Shown piece by piece: positions 12,201-23,572 of a DNA stretch of 64,000 nt. Numbering within the stretch: position 1 is the stretch's first letter; the number at the start of each line of letters is the position of its first letter. The stretch covers positions 1,054,001 to 1,118,000 of the forward strand of contig JADPYG010000088.1 of NCBI GenBank assembly GCA_017654735.1, given 5' to 3'. The stretch comes from Vishniacozyma victoriae. Taxonomy: Eukaryota; Basidiomycota; Tremellomycetes; Tremellales; Bulleribasidiaceae. Both the position numbers and the translations under genes were made by a program. The notes below the pieces were generated by a model that worked only from the letters and a program-made list of their open reading frames with translations, made no database searches and was not told the origin of the DNA.

Positions 12201-12944
12201 TGAACCCTAAATTCGTTATTCCGATTATTGGTCAGCTGGACAAGGTGAGCATCCATTGTAGCTTAGTTGGGAGATGCTGATGATAGGCCGAGATCGAAAA
12301 GCAGATCCCAAAGATTGTATCCCTATTGGGCGAAGGGGATTCTCGAGAGCTTGTCAGGACGACCTTCGCTTCGATTCTGCAGAAGATGACTCCTGCCGAG
12401 CTCATGGTGGCTTTACATACCGAAGAAACCAGTCTAAAACCAACCATCGAGGGTAAGCTCTCGGTCTCATGGTGAATCCACTAGCTGACAACGTAGCAAT
12501 CGGCATGTGTTTCTCGATGACTACTGTCTTCCGATCCGACGTCCTTGCCAACGCTATGCAACGTATAGCCGACTTACCGGCCCTACCCATGATTTTCATG
12601 CGAACCATCATTCAGGCGGTCACGACATACAAATCCCTCGGTCCCTTCGTCGCCAACTACGTTCTTCCTAAATTGATAGCTAAAAAGATCTGGACGAATC
12701 CACAGCTCTGGGATGGGTTCATTAGATTAGCAAGGAGGATTGCACCTGCTTCTTTTGGAGCACTTGTACAATTGCCAAAAGAGTGGTTGAGGGATGTAGT
12801 CGAGAAGCAGCCTGCACTCAAGCAGGGCTTGAAAGGTTTCCTTGCTGGGAAACCGGGGACGAAAGAGGTCCTTGTCGAGGTGAGTCACTTATGCTCGATT
12901 TGAGTCATGTGCTGATGTACTAGATCTTTGGAGATGACGCATGA
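9232..12944 (+). CDS. PTA1: Symplekin/Pta1, mRNA 3'-end processing scaffold
   Basis: Scaffold of the cleavage and polyadenylation factor. Twelve exons (9232-9553, 9604-9718, 9763-9943, 9997-10130, 10176-10367, 10409-10760, 10796-10963, 11004-11305, 11350-12244, 12287-12452, 12497-12879, 12924-12944) sum to 3231 nt and 1076 aa. The N-terminal HEAT-repeat region (about residues 1-370) contains the family segment IYPVIFKLLATSRPAEQIY and the KAAAWKFVQKVLV helix. The middle is acidic. The last 200 residues match the symplekin C-terminal domain (FSMTTVFRSDVLANAMQ, then VTTYKSLGPFVANYVLPKL and LAGKPGTKEVL). The final exon is only 21 nt and encodes IFGDDA. Confidence 0.9.
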
Positions 12945-13289
12945 GCCTAATGAGGGATTATCGAGAGTATCTTATCTCAGTTCACATATCATTTGTACCA
13001 GTATAGCAATACATCACTAGCCATGCATGAATACACTTTCGCGCCCATGCGGTCGATGATTCAGAATGAATTGCGGTCAACGATGCCCGTAACCCCCATC
13101 TTGGCATGAAAACAATGTACCGGTGCCTGTATTCCAGCAATCAACGTTCTATGGATATTGCCAATTGTCGCTTGCTTTATCGCTTCCAACAAGGTCTCAA
13201 CGTTCATATGACCGCTTTCTATGCATGGATGATATCATGTTGCATGCAGATCGACGGCATGGAGCACCAATTCGAGAGCAGCTATCAGG
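12945..13289. other. Intergenic upstream of the RTA1-like gene
   Basis: No gene recognised. The right end carries the promoter of the RTA1-like gene, including the TATA box listed separately. Confidence 0.5.
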
Positions 13290-13298
13290 TATATAAAG
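13290..13298 (+). promoter_or_regulatory. TATA box of the RTA1-like gene
   Basis: The sequence TATATAAAG lies 84 bp upstream of the predicted start codon at 13382. A strong TATA element suggests a regulated rather than constitutive promoter, which fits RTA1 genes; this is inference. Confidence 0.55.
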
Positions 13299-13381
13299 GA
13301 ACCACTTTCCGGCCCTTCCTTGACCAGCTCACATAACCCTTCTCATCTCATCGCTGAATATTGACTGGATTTACTTTCGTA

Positions 13382-14578
13382 ATGTCGCATTCACACTTTG
13401 ATTACCATGGACCTCGTAAGGAGGACCCTGGTGCAAACGAGGTCGGAATTATAGTGTATGGATACCTTCCCTCGGCAACCCTTCCGATCATAGCCATCAT
13501 CACTTTCGCCCTCACTCTAGTTGCTCAGGTATACTACTCTGCCCGTAAACCTAGATTATACAGGACTTTCCATATCCTCATGGCTATTGGTTCGGTACAC
13601 CTGTTATCCATGATTGAAGAGAGTACAGCTGATGGGCAGTTGACGGAGATTGGAGGATATGCGACGAGACTGTTTTCGCATTATCGCCCATTCAATTTGG
13701 CTGCTTTTATCGCTTCTTTCTCAATGATTGTCATGGTCAGTCTTTCCACTTTGTATTGATCATGACTGATGAATAGGCACCGGTGATTTACACTGCCGCA
13801 GTTGACTTTACCCTCAACATGCTCGTCGAGGGGTTCGGCCCAGAGACGAGGGGTATACTCCTCTTACCCCCTCGATGGGTCATCATCATCTTCATCAGTA
13901 CCGATGTCCTCAGTGGTCAGTCCCTACCGTCTAATGTTCATGAGAGTGGCTGACCCAGTAGTTCTGGTCCAGACGGTCGGAGCTGGTCTAGTCGGCGCAT
14001 CAACTTCTGCATTTTTCGAGGATGAAGCTGTAGCCGTGTCATATGAACAAGCTGGTAATATCATGATAGCAGGTCTAGCTCTTCAGGTCAGTGCCCATAT
14101 GAAGTCACTTAGCCGCGGCTGATGCCCAGATCTTCGCTTGGGTCGTCTTCATCTCGTTCCTCATCATCGCCATGATTCGGGCTTATCGATTCCCAAACCT
14201 AAAATCAAGGCGATACGATCCAATGCGATGGATGCTCTGGGCCACCCTTTTCAGTGCGCTGATGTTGATCTGGCGAGCAGCTTTCAGATGCGCAGAATCC
14301 GCTACAGGTGAGTCGACTCCTACCAGTGACCGCGTAGAGGATATACTGACGCGACAGGCTACCTGAATGGACCTGCTACCAATGAACCGATGTTTGCGTG
14401 TTTCGAGTACCTACCCGTCATTCTCGCTGTCGGGCTCTGGTCGATCGTCCCTCCAAGTCGATTTATCGAGGACAGGCTCCCAGGCTCGGAAGCGAGGGCT
14501 AGTAGAAATGGACTAGAAGTAGAACCAAAGTTAGAAGCTGTGAGATCCGAAGAGACAGAGGTATCGTCTAGAGTGTGA
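13382..14578 (+). CDS. RTA1-family seven-helix membrane protein
   Basis: Fungal RTA1-like protein (lipid-translocating exporter family, linked in yeasts to 7-aminocholesterol resistance and long-chain base export). Five exons (13382-13735, 13777-13915, 13962-14086, 14130-14307, 14358-14578; 1017 nt) encode 338 aa. About seven hydrophobic segments are visible: for example IIAIITFALTLVAQVYY early, a second around the HILMAIGSVHLL stretch, and YLPVILAVGLWSIVPP near the end. Family-typical motifs include SFSMIVMAPVIYTAAVDF and the WRAAFRCAESATGYL segment before the last helix, the usual RTA1 signature. The tail is short, hydrophilic and Glu-rich. The substrate cannot be deduced from sequence. Confidence 0.9.
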
Positions 14579-14773
14579 TGTCTCCGAGGGGATCGAGTCA
14601 TTGTAGTGTTACTTTTTAGGTAGCGATGGGTAGTCCGGATAACTCCTGTAAAGTAATGTGACGTGACGTATGCAAATGAACAGAATAATGGAAAATGACC
14701 TCTTCCCGAACCTTTCCTCCTGCGAGTCCCTCACCCCCCCCCGCATGACTACCTTGTGTCAAGCGCACGCTAT

Positions 14774-15413
14774 TTACTTCTTAGCCTAAAATGTCAGTCG
14801 AGACCAAAAGCTGAATTTGGAGGAACTTACTGTTGGCCGCCTGAAGAGGACTTTTCTTTGTCAGCTACAGCCCAACCCTTGTCATGGTGGCAACTTACGA
14901 ATATGAGGCTCAGGAGCTATCAAGATCAGCACATATCTCGCGCTAGTTCGGGAAAGACTTACCGTGGACTTCGAAATGTTCCCATCCTAATGATTGTGTG
15001 ATACCGATTCCTCTCCATTCGTTCTCTTCTAGAATACGTAGTAGGCCGGAATCTTCCTGCGAGAAATATCTGCACGGCGCAAGTCAGGTATCCAGTCGAC
15101 GATGATGGTAGCAGGACAATGTGTTGGTGATTAGAGGAGAAGGAGACCACGGTCAGCGCGTGGTAAACGGATAGTGTTTTCACGTACGACTTTGGGATAA
15201 GCTTGAGCATCTGCTTGGGCAGAATAACATGTCTGTACTCGAAACGATCATCCGAGTCTTATCAATCAGCCTTGTCCATCCAGCAAATGTTTGATCTCGA
15301 CCTACATCGATCAGAGTATATAATCCTGCATCATTAGTGAGGTCGTGTGCGGTAAACAACAAGACCTGCCTCTCTGATAATTCTTCTAGCGTGTTTCCAC
15401 CTTTTGGAGCCAT
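14774..15413 (-). CDS. CKS1: Cyclin-dependent kinase regulatory subunit Cks1
   Basis: Small adaptor that binds Cdk1 and phosphothreonine and promotes multisite phosphorylation in the cell cycle. Seven exons (15413-15358, 15325-15306, 15257-15188, 15069-14963, 14916-14899, 14850-14831, 14785-14774) sum to 303 nt and 100 aa. The spliced protein shows the complete CKS fold: [30 protein letters not shown], the [20 protein letters not shown] segment, then HFEVHAPEPHILLFRRP and a short TAKK tail. Four exons are 20, 18, 20 and 12 nt long. The first intron is 32 nt; its donor (GTTTAC) was chosen because only this phase yields the conserved IIYSDRY. The gene is divergent from the Mediator-like gene. 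Confidence 0.92.
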
Positions 15414-15585
15414 CTTGTCCTAGTATTTGTGGTTGTTGTGACTGATTGTGCGTCTGCTGAGTTGATGGGGATTGTAGTAGTGTAGCAATAAGTTACTGCA
15501 GTAGATAGTGTAGAGTGGTGGGAGACGCAACCAGTCGCGTCTATGACTTTTCTGGGCGCGACGAGGTCCTTACGTAATATCAGAA

Positions 15586-18500
15586 ATGGGCTGGGCTTGG
15601 GTGAATAGACTAAGGTCCAGTGTAGATACATCACTTAATACAATGACGGACGACGATATGCTAGGAGAGTCTTCTAAAGAAGGGGCAAGAAGGATGAGAC
15701 AGCTCAGTCAAGCTACACTTTCATGTGGACCGTCTCCGACCGCTTTCATCGACCCCACGACCGCGTCACTGGCTTATCTCGCTCCGGCTTCATCCCAGTA
15801 CCGAGGTCATCTAGTAACGACACTAGCCTCGACAATACCGCCTAGACAACTGCCAGTGGGACAACCTGGTTTTCTAGGGAGGGAGACGAGTGTATCGCCA
15901 GATGGGAGATGGGTGACGGTATTTCATCCTCATTCGGGACAACCTGGAGGGATTCTGGCAATGTACAACTCGTCAATCCTGTCGCCTGTGTCGATCACTG
16001 GGAAAGTTGTACCCACCGCTACGTTCAATTTATCGAATACTCCCCTAGCGACCATCCACAACCACTCGCCACGGCTACATACAGCTCAAGGGAGAGGCCC
16101 AGCAGTAGGGCCGAGACGGTGGGACAATTACGAGGATCACGGACCTTCCATCACGGTAATCTGTGCAGACGGGATATACTTGTTTCATCCATTTCAACTC
16201 GTCGACAACTCTCTTATCAGTGGGGCAGTTGACAACAGCCAGTCAGTGTGGAGGATGCAGATGCTGAAATGTCCATTTCACACTCGGTTCAGAGCGGTCA
16301 TGGGCGGGCAATTGGCGGAAGATACGGGGCTGAGGGCCAAGAGGGCATGGATAGGGGCTGTGGGATCTAGTGAAGCTGTTTGGGTCGGTATCGAGGTGGA
16401 AAGGGAAGTGAGATTGATTAGAGTCGAGTATGAGCTGGATGACACGGGGCGATTCAGTGAGTTTAGCAAAAGGTAAAAGGGGGGGTGCTAACGTGATAGG
16501 CATGACCACAGTTCCTCTACCGGCACTGTCTTCTCGTCCACCTAATCCAGGCCAGGAATCTTCTGACCAGAAGACGGAATTGCAGGGACTGGTCTTTGTC
16601 TCGCTTAGCAACGAGTCCTCTTCAGAAGTAATGGAAGGCGAGGACCAGGAAACTAAACCCCACTCGTTCTCAGATGAGCGCGTAGGGGCGATACAGATCT
16701 TCCGTGATACTCGTAAGTCTCAATACCCGACATGGCAGCCTCGCTGACGCGGATAGCGAGACTCGGGGACGAGGAGAATTGTCGTACTCGTCTGGAAGCT
16801 TGCAGAATTGAGAACCGGGAATTTGAGCTAGCAGAGGGCTTCAAGGAGTTGGGCAATGATCACGCGGAGAGTACAAAGACCTGGGACTGGGTAAGCTTTA
16901 CATTTCGTGCTCTGCGCATGATATTGACTCGTAGGTCACATTATCTCGCTTACCAGCCGTATCCATCTCTCCAGAGGGCTGGACGATACTAGCGCTCCAT
17001 CCGCTTCCCTCTCTCCGCCCGCCAAGCCTCGCCTTAGCCCTTTTAAGCACACCCAATGGGATCATCTTATCGCATATCGACCTTATGGACAGCTCTGATA
17101 CGTCCTCTGGTGACACCTGGTCTGCCCTTCGTGGCTCACCAGTCCATATCCGCGATGATGTCGGATTGACAGATTTGAGTCTCTGTCTCTCTCAGGGTGT
17201 ATCGAGAGGAGAGTTGGGCTTGGTCGCGATTGTCAGCAAGGAGTTTGGAGCGATATTGACCGTTGGGCCGAGACTTGATTGTGAGTTGCCTCCGTATGTT
17301 AAGCTAGTAAGCTAATGTGTTAGCGACAAAGATGGAGTTGGATGATGTACAATCAAACGACAGTCGAGCAACGGACTCGGCTAGATCTATCGTCTTGGCA
17401 ATGGAGCAGGGTTACGATTGGACAGACGCGGTACGAGTCAGTCTCGCTTCCGTCTCTCAGAGCGAGAGGACTGGTGAGTCCCAGTCTCCTGGCGGCGATC
17501 TTAGCTGATGGCAGAAATGGGAGAGCAGATTGTACGCCAATCTCATGACCAACTGCATGACAACATCACCCTAGATGAGCTCAGGGAATTGCTCGAGCTC
17601 CAAACGGCGATATACGCGTATGTTACGTATTTCCTTTCTGACAATACCTGACATCCAGGTCACTTCACGATGATCGTCATACTACCGCATCTGAGCTCGT
17701 ACGACTACTAGAGGCAAGCTACCTTTTCACGCGATGTGCTATCAAAGGTCCTGGAAAGATGATCGCCTTTGACCTAGGTATGTTTGCGCTCAGAGAGAAG
17801 TACGTAGCTGATTAAATAGCTTCCATATGGCCTTTGATCACGGTTGCGGATTGGGTGGGAGGAGTATTGGCAGAGATGATGCGTTCTGTGGTCTTTGCTA
17901 AAGGGCAACTTGAGTGGTCGAATGGGGAACTACCCGAAGACAGTGAGTTCCCATGGTACATGGTATGAAGGAGCAGCATTAACAGTCAGGCATCCCGATA
18001 CGCCTCCTCTACCTCGTCCATCCAACACTTAGGTCTTTGATCATTCGTCTACATTCGCAGCTTCATGCCTTCACGCACTTTGTGCTATCTATTGATAGAC
18101 CTATCGCCCATCCTGGGGCCGATGTGTCCCTTGGGGGCATGACGGACCCGAGGGCGACCATGCTCGCCAAAGCAAATGTGGTCGACGTGCTAGGGAAAGA
18201 AGGCGTGGATCTTAGTCAGTGGGGCAAAGCGATCGAAAGTCTACCACTATGTAAGCTGCTGTCTAATCTCGGCATGCCCAAGCTGACGGACAGCCATCAC
18301 TGCTGAACTTGAGATGACAAGAGCTCTACTCAAGCTTTCCTGCAAACCCCTGAAGGGCAGTATACCCGACATCCTACAAAGCTTGCCAACACCGTCCGCC
18401 TTACTACGCTCAACATCCCGTTTCGCCGAGCATGAGTACGATGCGATCACATATGAGCCGCTTGCGCATGACGCAACGAGATTGGCGCGATGTGATCGAT

Positions 18501-18634
18501 GTGGATGGAAGACTTGTGCGATTGGGGATCAGGGATGGGTGGGTTTGGGAGTATGGGGAAGTTGGAGGAAGGAACAGGAGATACTCTGCGTCTGCGGCGG
18601 GGCTTGGATAAGGGAGTCGAAGCGAGCCCCGTAG
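15586..18634 (+). CDS. MED16: Probable Mediator complex subunit 16 (Sin4-like)
   Basis: Multi-exon gene of roughly 880-900 codons. The N-terminal part resembles the beta-propeller of Med16: LAYLAPASSQYRGHL, then SPDGRWVTVFHPHSGQPGG and the ADGIYLFHPFQ segment. The middle is helical. The C-terminus has four cysteines in the pattern CDRCGWKTC ... CVCGGAW, matching the zinc-ribbon-like C-terminal end of Med16 proteins. Med16 belongs to the Mediator tail and links activators to RNA polymerase II. At least eight short introns interrupt the gene; the first is about 16457-16499 (GTGAGT...GATAG). The start could also be the ATG at 15643. The assignment rests on layout and the C-terminal motif, so another WD40 protein is not excluded. 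Confidence 0.6.
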
Positions 18635-18793
18635 GCCCTGACGCATCCATCGTTGTAATCAGATTCTCAACCATGCAGCAGTAGCCCGGCTTTATTGTCG
18701 CACGTGGCAATATTCGCCACCCGACGTCAGAGTCTGGGCAGATCAACCGTCCTTCCTTTATGAACTGCTATTCATTCCATACATATCATCAAC

Positions 18794-19321
18794 ATGTCAG
18801 GTAAACCTACGTACGCTGCCGTTGCATCAAACGATCAATCATCAAAGGGCGGAAAGAACGATCCACCGGCAGAAGCACCTCCACCATGTAAGTCCATCTC
18901 GTGTGACAATGAGGGATATAAACTGACGCAACAGATTCTGGTCCTTCTGGCTCACAACCCCCTCCCCCGCAACCTTTAGCTCTCCCACATGCTGGTCAGC
19001 ATCATGTCGAGGCTGGACATGGTCAAGTGACGACTGGCTGGTCACCTCCTCCTACACCACAAGTGGCTAAGGCCCGAGCTATCAGACGGTTTTGGGTATC
19101 ATTCATGTGGGCCTGGTTAATATGGATCGCCTTTGGGTATGTCCCTTTCATTCGTTCATGTTATGGCCGCTTATGATAGATTCATCGTTGGAGGCGGAGT
19201 CGCGGATGTTGGAAATGAACCTGTTGGAAGGCATGGGCATTGGGATAAACATGGAGAATGGAGGGGAGATGCTGTTGGGTATTCATGGTTTGGATACGGT
19301 GGAGGAGAAGCTTCTAGCTAG
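18794..19321 (+). CDS. Small single-pass membrane protein, uncharacterised
   Basis: Three exons (18794-18887, 18935-19136, 19180-19321; 438 nt) encode 145 aa. The N-terminal 90 residues are Pro/Gly/Gln-rich and probably cytosolic or disordered (MSGKPTYAAVASND at the start). One hydrophobic, Trp-rich helix follows a basic patch: RRFWVSFMWAWLIWIAFGFIVGGG, a stretch that runs across the intron. The C-terminal 40 residues are rich in Gly, His and Trp, including RHGHWDKHGEWRGDAVGYSW. There is no signal peptide, so it would be anchored by the internal helix. I do not recognise a family. Confidence 0.75.
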
Positions 19322-19488
19322 GAGATTCATTAGTGTGAGTCGAAACCAGTCGGCTCAGTGAGCTCTTTGTATTATATGCCGCAGTTACTCTACGATAATT
19401 ACCTCTGTGTTGATATACGAATTACATATGCAAAGCAATGATGATGGAACACTCGCCGATTTGGCTACACTTCTGAAACAATGTCAGA

Positions 19489-21056
19489 TCAGATGAGCTC
19501 ATCTGGACCATCCAACATATTCTCATCCACACCCATGGCCCAAGCTGCCTTCCACCTCATGAACCTCTGCTTCAATCCGCCTAACTCTCCTTTGAACCTG
19601 AGCCACAGCCTAAACCACACTTCCTGCCAGCCTTCACGATTCATATACCTCTTTTCCCTTATCCACCTCTTTCTCCAAGTTTCGTTCTTTCGTTTCCTAG
19701 CTTCTGCCCTATCTTGTGGATTGACTTCTAGGATCTGCGTTTCGACATATTTGAGTAGGCGATGAGTGAGCCTTTCTACAGTGTGATAAACTGAGAATAG
19801 GGTTTTGATTGATCCGATAAGGACGATGGCTATCATCATGAGTTGTCCAACGCCAACGCCTGTTCCCTCATTTCTCCCTCTTCGAGCCCATTTCCCGAAT
19901 ATTCCACTACTGCGGAGTCCATTTGCGACCTGCATGTGGCCGAAAAAAGGCAGCGAAAAGAGTAATGTGAGGAACGAAAAGGATCCCAGGACCGACATTC
20001 CCAGTAGGAACCTGACTCCCAGCCACTGAACAAAAACCGGAACGTGTGTAAGTAACCCTGTCCTCGAATTTGACATTTTATCAGCCACGCTGGCGAAAGT
20101 CCGTATAGCTCCAATCAGGACATCCCACATGAGTGTTCCCCCTGACGAAACATACACCATAGTATCTTCGAGTTCGTACCATCCGTAGTCGTCTCCTAGA
20201 AACACCTGTCTTGAGGTCGCTGGTGCGAGGATACGGTCATGAAGAGCAGGAATCGCCAGCAGGAAGCTGAGAATTTGACCAGCGAAGATGGCTAGGACGA
20301 AAAAGAGGATGATGGCGGAAATGAGGAGGATTGGACGAGATGTTGCGAGACCGGATATGAGGGTACGGCGGAAGTGATAGTGGTAGTGACATTGTTGACA
20401 TTCTGCTTGTCAGCTTGAACGAATCTCTGGTTTTCGGTAGCTGACCGATGAAGGCTTTCTGTCGATCAGCAGTCAAATACAGTGAACAAGATTTGTTGCT
20501 TACCCTATTGGCTCCAGCACCCCTCCAAGCATTTATACAGTCCACTGACTATCAGCGATATGACCAGAGGGGATGGTGAACATACCGTGCACATACTGCT
20601 TGATCAGCTCTGGTACAAGGATATCGTCAAAACCGACTCACTCGAACACTCCCTGTACACAGACATGGACTGATCAGTCTACCCAGTGTCTCCTCTTCCT
20701 CTCTCCCGCTGAAGCATATCCGACACTGCCTTTCATCTTCCGGCGCCCCCTCATCTGAATCCGCATCAATCTCCCTCAAAGGTGTGCTCTTGATATCCTC
20801 GTCATTCTCGATTCCTGTCTTGACATCTGGCTTCACATCCAGATCTTCATCATCGTCGTCAGGAAGGGGCGGAAGCGATGAAGTAGTCCGCAACTGACTC
20901 GGTCCACCTTCAAACGGATTCTGGAAGGTCCGGTCGAGAGGCGACGAGGGCAATGACCGGTCCACCCAATCTTCATCCTCCTCATCCTGTTCTCGGTGTA
21001 CCACCTTCCCTGTACGCCATACTGACCCCTCAGTCTTGAAGAGCGGGTTACTCATG
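19489..21056 (-). CDS. RING-CH (MARCH-type) membrane E3 ubiquitin ligase
   Basis: The N-terminal 110 residues are acidic and disordered. A C4HC3 RING-CH finger follows: CRICF, then SPCLCTGSVR, VHVSCINAW and, after a short intron, CQHCHYHY. Two hydrophobic stretches lie after it (ILLISAIILFFVLAIFAGQI and about 65 residues downstream a further one), with two more in the large last exon (FLTLLFSLPFF and MMIAIVLIGSIKTLFSVYHT), so four or more membrane helices. The tail is basic and Trp-rich. RING-CH proteins ubiquitinate membrane proteins; the target here is unknown. An in-frame ATG at 21088 could extend the start by 11 residues. The gene is divergent from the next gene. Confidence 0.82.
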
Positions 21057-21215
21057 ACTGCGAAGTCATGTGTATAGTATATTGACACAGCAATGAATGT
21101 TCCAGCACGACGCCAAGGAATGATGACCGTCGGCTATAAACGGCCCGAGCTTAACACCTCATTTCGTCATGAATCAAGTGGATCCACCCTCTACCTTATC
21201 ATTCATCATATTACG

Positions 21216-21914
21216 ATGTCAAGAGCACCATCCAACCCATTCTATGCTGGCGAGCCAACCCCACCACCATCTGCAGGATCCTCAGGACCACCAGCCTACC
21301 GAGCTTCGAATCGACCTGTACCTCCAACTCCAGCAGAGCCAGTCTCGTACACCTCTCTGTCCGATTTGACCAAGGGCAAACAGCAGAAAACGGGTACGAA
21401 CACTTTCTCGTATCAACCGTCGAGTCAGAGAGCAGGATATAGAGATGGAGGACCTGTACAGCCCGAGCCAATTAGTCAGGGATCGAGGAGACTGCCACCC
21501 GATCCACAAGCGCATAGGGACAGAAGTCTGTTACCACCCCAAAGAAATGTCGCAGGTCAGTACTCCTCGTCCTTCAATTCCAGCAAGACTGATGGAAAGG
21601 TACTACACCACCTCCTCAAACAGCACCCGTAGCCGGCAACCAATCTTATTGGCAAAAAGCACAAGGATATGTTCCAAATTCAGTTTCCGCAACAGCAATG
21701 AGTGCAGGAGATAGGGTGAAAAGCGGTGTAGACAGTGTACTCACTCAGCAGAACAGGGATGCGGTAGGCGAATATCAATCTATATGTGGATTGGGAACTG
21801 ACGAGGTAGGCCATGGGAGGACTGGCGAAAGCTGCTGGTGGAGCTGCGAAACTTGCAGCTCAGGGAGCTTGGAAACTTGGGAAATTCGCTAGCTCCGGTG
21901 GGAAGTCAACTTGA
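21216..21914 (+). CDS. Pro-rich protein with amphipathic C-terminus, uncharacterised
   Basis: Three exons (21216-21555, 21600-21763, 21810-21914; 609 nt) encode 202 aa. Residues 1-120 are rich in Pro, Ser, Gln and Arg with PPPSAGSSGPPAYR near the start, typical of a disordered region. The C-terminal third is quite different: a repeated small-residue helix (SVSATAMSAGDRVKSGVDSV, then LAKAAGGAAKLAAQGAWKLG) that could form an amphipathic membrane-binding helix. No catalytic motif is visible and I do not recognise a family. It shares a short (about 160 bp) divergent promoter with the RING-CH ligase. Confidence 0.7.
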
Positions 21915-22242
21915 TTCAAGTGCGCATGGGAAGGGGCAGTGGTTATAGGCTCGTACGTCCTTTGAGCTAGAATGAAGGCTTGGCTAAAGTCTCAGGTGAT
22001 TTGTGAAATATTGTAATAGGCTCAAAAGCAAAGATAGGTATATGCTCGTATAAGCGCTATGTCGTCATACATGAATGTGTGTAAGAAGGCGGGAGGAGCT
22101 TCTCCTTTCTTCAAAAGACGACCATCGGCATGTCCAGAAGCCTTCTCGCCGACCCCTGTGAACCTGATATGAACCTAGTGGATCACTTACACCTGTCGCT
22201 TCCTCGTTCACTTGCTATCCTTACAAATAGGTTTATACCGAT
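21915..22242. other. Intergenic, nothing recognised
   Basis: A 328-bp gap holding the 3' end of the Pro-rich protein gene and the promoter of the F-box-like gene. No RNA gene or repeat is visible. Confidence 0.5.
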
Positions 22243-23481
22243 ATGAACTCAGAAACAGACGAGTCAGCAGTAGATCGTCTACGGCATAATGCCATCGTAG
22301 TCGAGAGAACCCTATCGAATCGCTCACCCGAAACTATAATTTCATCTCGGAACTTGAGCCGCGAATTCAATCAAGAAGCACGACAAATGATACCCCGATG
22401 TATTGATCAGGACGAATGTCAACCTCGCCTTCGCGACCGGCTTGGTCCTAGTGCGGATTACAACGCGGTCGTGAAATACTACGATACCTCTCGCCCGCCT
22501 ACTAATCGCGACCTCAATGTTTTCGCTATATCCATTGATCCAGACCAGCCGTCTTACACACTGCCTCAAACATTGATGGTCTATCCCAACGCCGAGACTT
22601 TCTACGCAGATGGCGCTACCGTTGATCGCATCACGGATCGATTGTGGATCATTCGCTCCGAAATGAGGGACTCGGCAGCTCGAACTGCCTTGATTGACAA
22701 GTTGACCGCTGGCTTCTTCAGCGATTACGCGCTTTCACACTGCCCAAAGGTCGAGCAAGGCTCGACGCTTGCACTTCGCAACAGTCACAGACTGGAGAGG
22801 CTCAAGAAGAAAGACGATATGACAGAATCTCGATATTACCGATGTACAATCGTGGAACCTGTATATGGCCCACGTAATCTTCTCGGGGAAGATAGTGCAT
22901 CAGTATACTGCATTGGGGCCTTCGGTCGTTTGATCGACGCGCACGCTTCGCATGCATGGGAGCCGGCCCATTCCATCGAAACTATCGAGTATGCTCCTCG
23001 TACCCATAATCGACTCAGCCTCTATCGGCGCCTGGCCCTGCCACAGCTCCCTGTGTCCTGTCACGGTAATACCACCATTATCCTCTCATCCCCGGACAAT
23101 GCTCCGAACTACTTCGACCTCATTTCCAACCCTACTTTTCCGGGTGATCTCAGGAATACGAAGCACTTGGTAATCGATGCCTCGCTAGGACCGACTCCCC
23201 AGATCGTTCCGAACATCTCGCAGGCTTACTCGTCACCTCACCTTGAGAGCGTGACTTTCCGACTTCAAGACCGGCTCATAGGTGAGTCGGTCTCAGACAG
23301 GGCCGCGGGAGGCACAGCTGGATCGGACGAAGAGAAAGAGAGAGGACATCAGCCCGGACCTGAGGATCTGGCCCGGCCTCTCCGTGGGTCAACTGCAAGG
23401 GTCATGTACACCCCAGGACCGGGGTCGAATCATCTTGCTGATCTCTGCAACCAAGCCACATTGGGAGCTGCTTACACCTGA
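22243..23481 (+). CDS. F-box-like hypothetical protein, 3' end uncertain
   Basis: An intron-poor open frame of 412 codons from ATG 22243. No domain is certain. The composition and phrases such as TKHLVIDAS and SSPHLESVTFRL resemble the leucine-rich C-terminal halves of fungal F-box proteins, and the gene lies close to a clearer F-box gene. After about position 23281 the reading frame turns into a Gly/Asp/Arg-rich tail, while a different frame (23301-23572) continues in a more protein-like way with GRIILLISATKPHWELL. A 19-nt consensus intron-like sequence at 23282-23300, or a frameshift, would connect the two. The true C-terminus is therefore unsettled. Function is unknown. Confidence 0.5.
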   Translation: MNSETDESAVDRLRHNAIVVERTLSNRSPETIISSRNLSREFNQEARQMIPRCIDQDECQPRLRDRLGPSADYNAVVKYYDTSRPPTNRDLNVFAISIDPDQPSYTLPQTLMVYPNAETFYADGATVDRITDRLWIIRSEMRDSAARTALIDKLTAGFFSDYALSHCPKVEQGSTLALRNSHRLERLKKKDDMTESRYYRCTIVEPVYGPRNLLGEDSASVYCIGAFGRLIDAHASHAWEPAHSIETIEYAPRTHNRLSLYRRLALPQLPVSCHGNTTIILSSPDNAPNYFDLISNPTFPGDLRNTKHLVIDASLGPTPQIVPNISQAYSSPHLESVTFRLQDRLIGESVSDRAAGGTAGSDEEKERGHQPGPEDLARPLRGSTARVMYTPGPGSNHLADLCNQATLGAAYT

Positions 23482-23572
23482 TTGGGCAGGGGTGCGAATA
23501 GAGCAGGCAGCGTACAGCTCAATTGATTTGAGTACTAAAAGGTTTGATATTGATAGCGCGAGTATAGACTGA

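Noticed and set aside
14732..14742. C-rich run in the RTA1-CKS1 gap
   Set aside because: Simple homopolymer in non-coding DNA without further structure.
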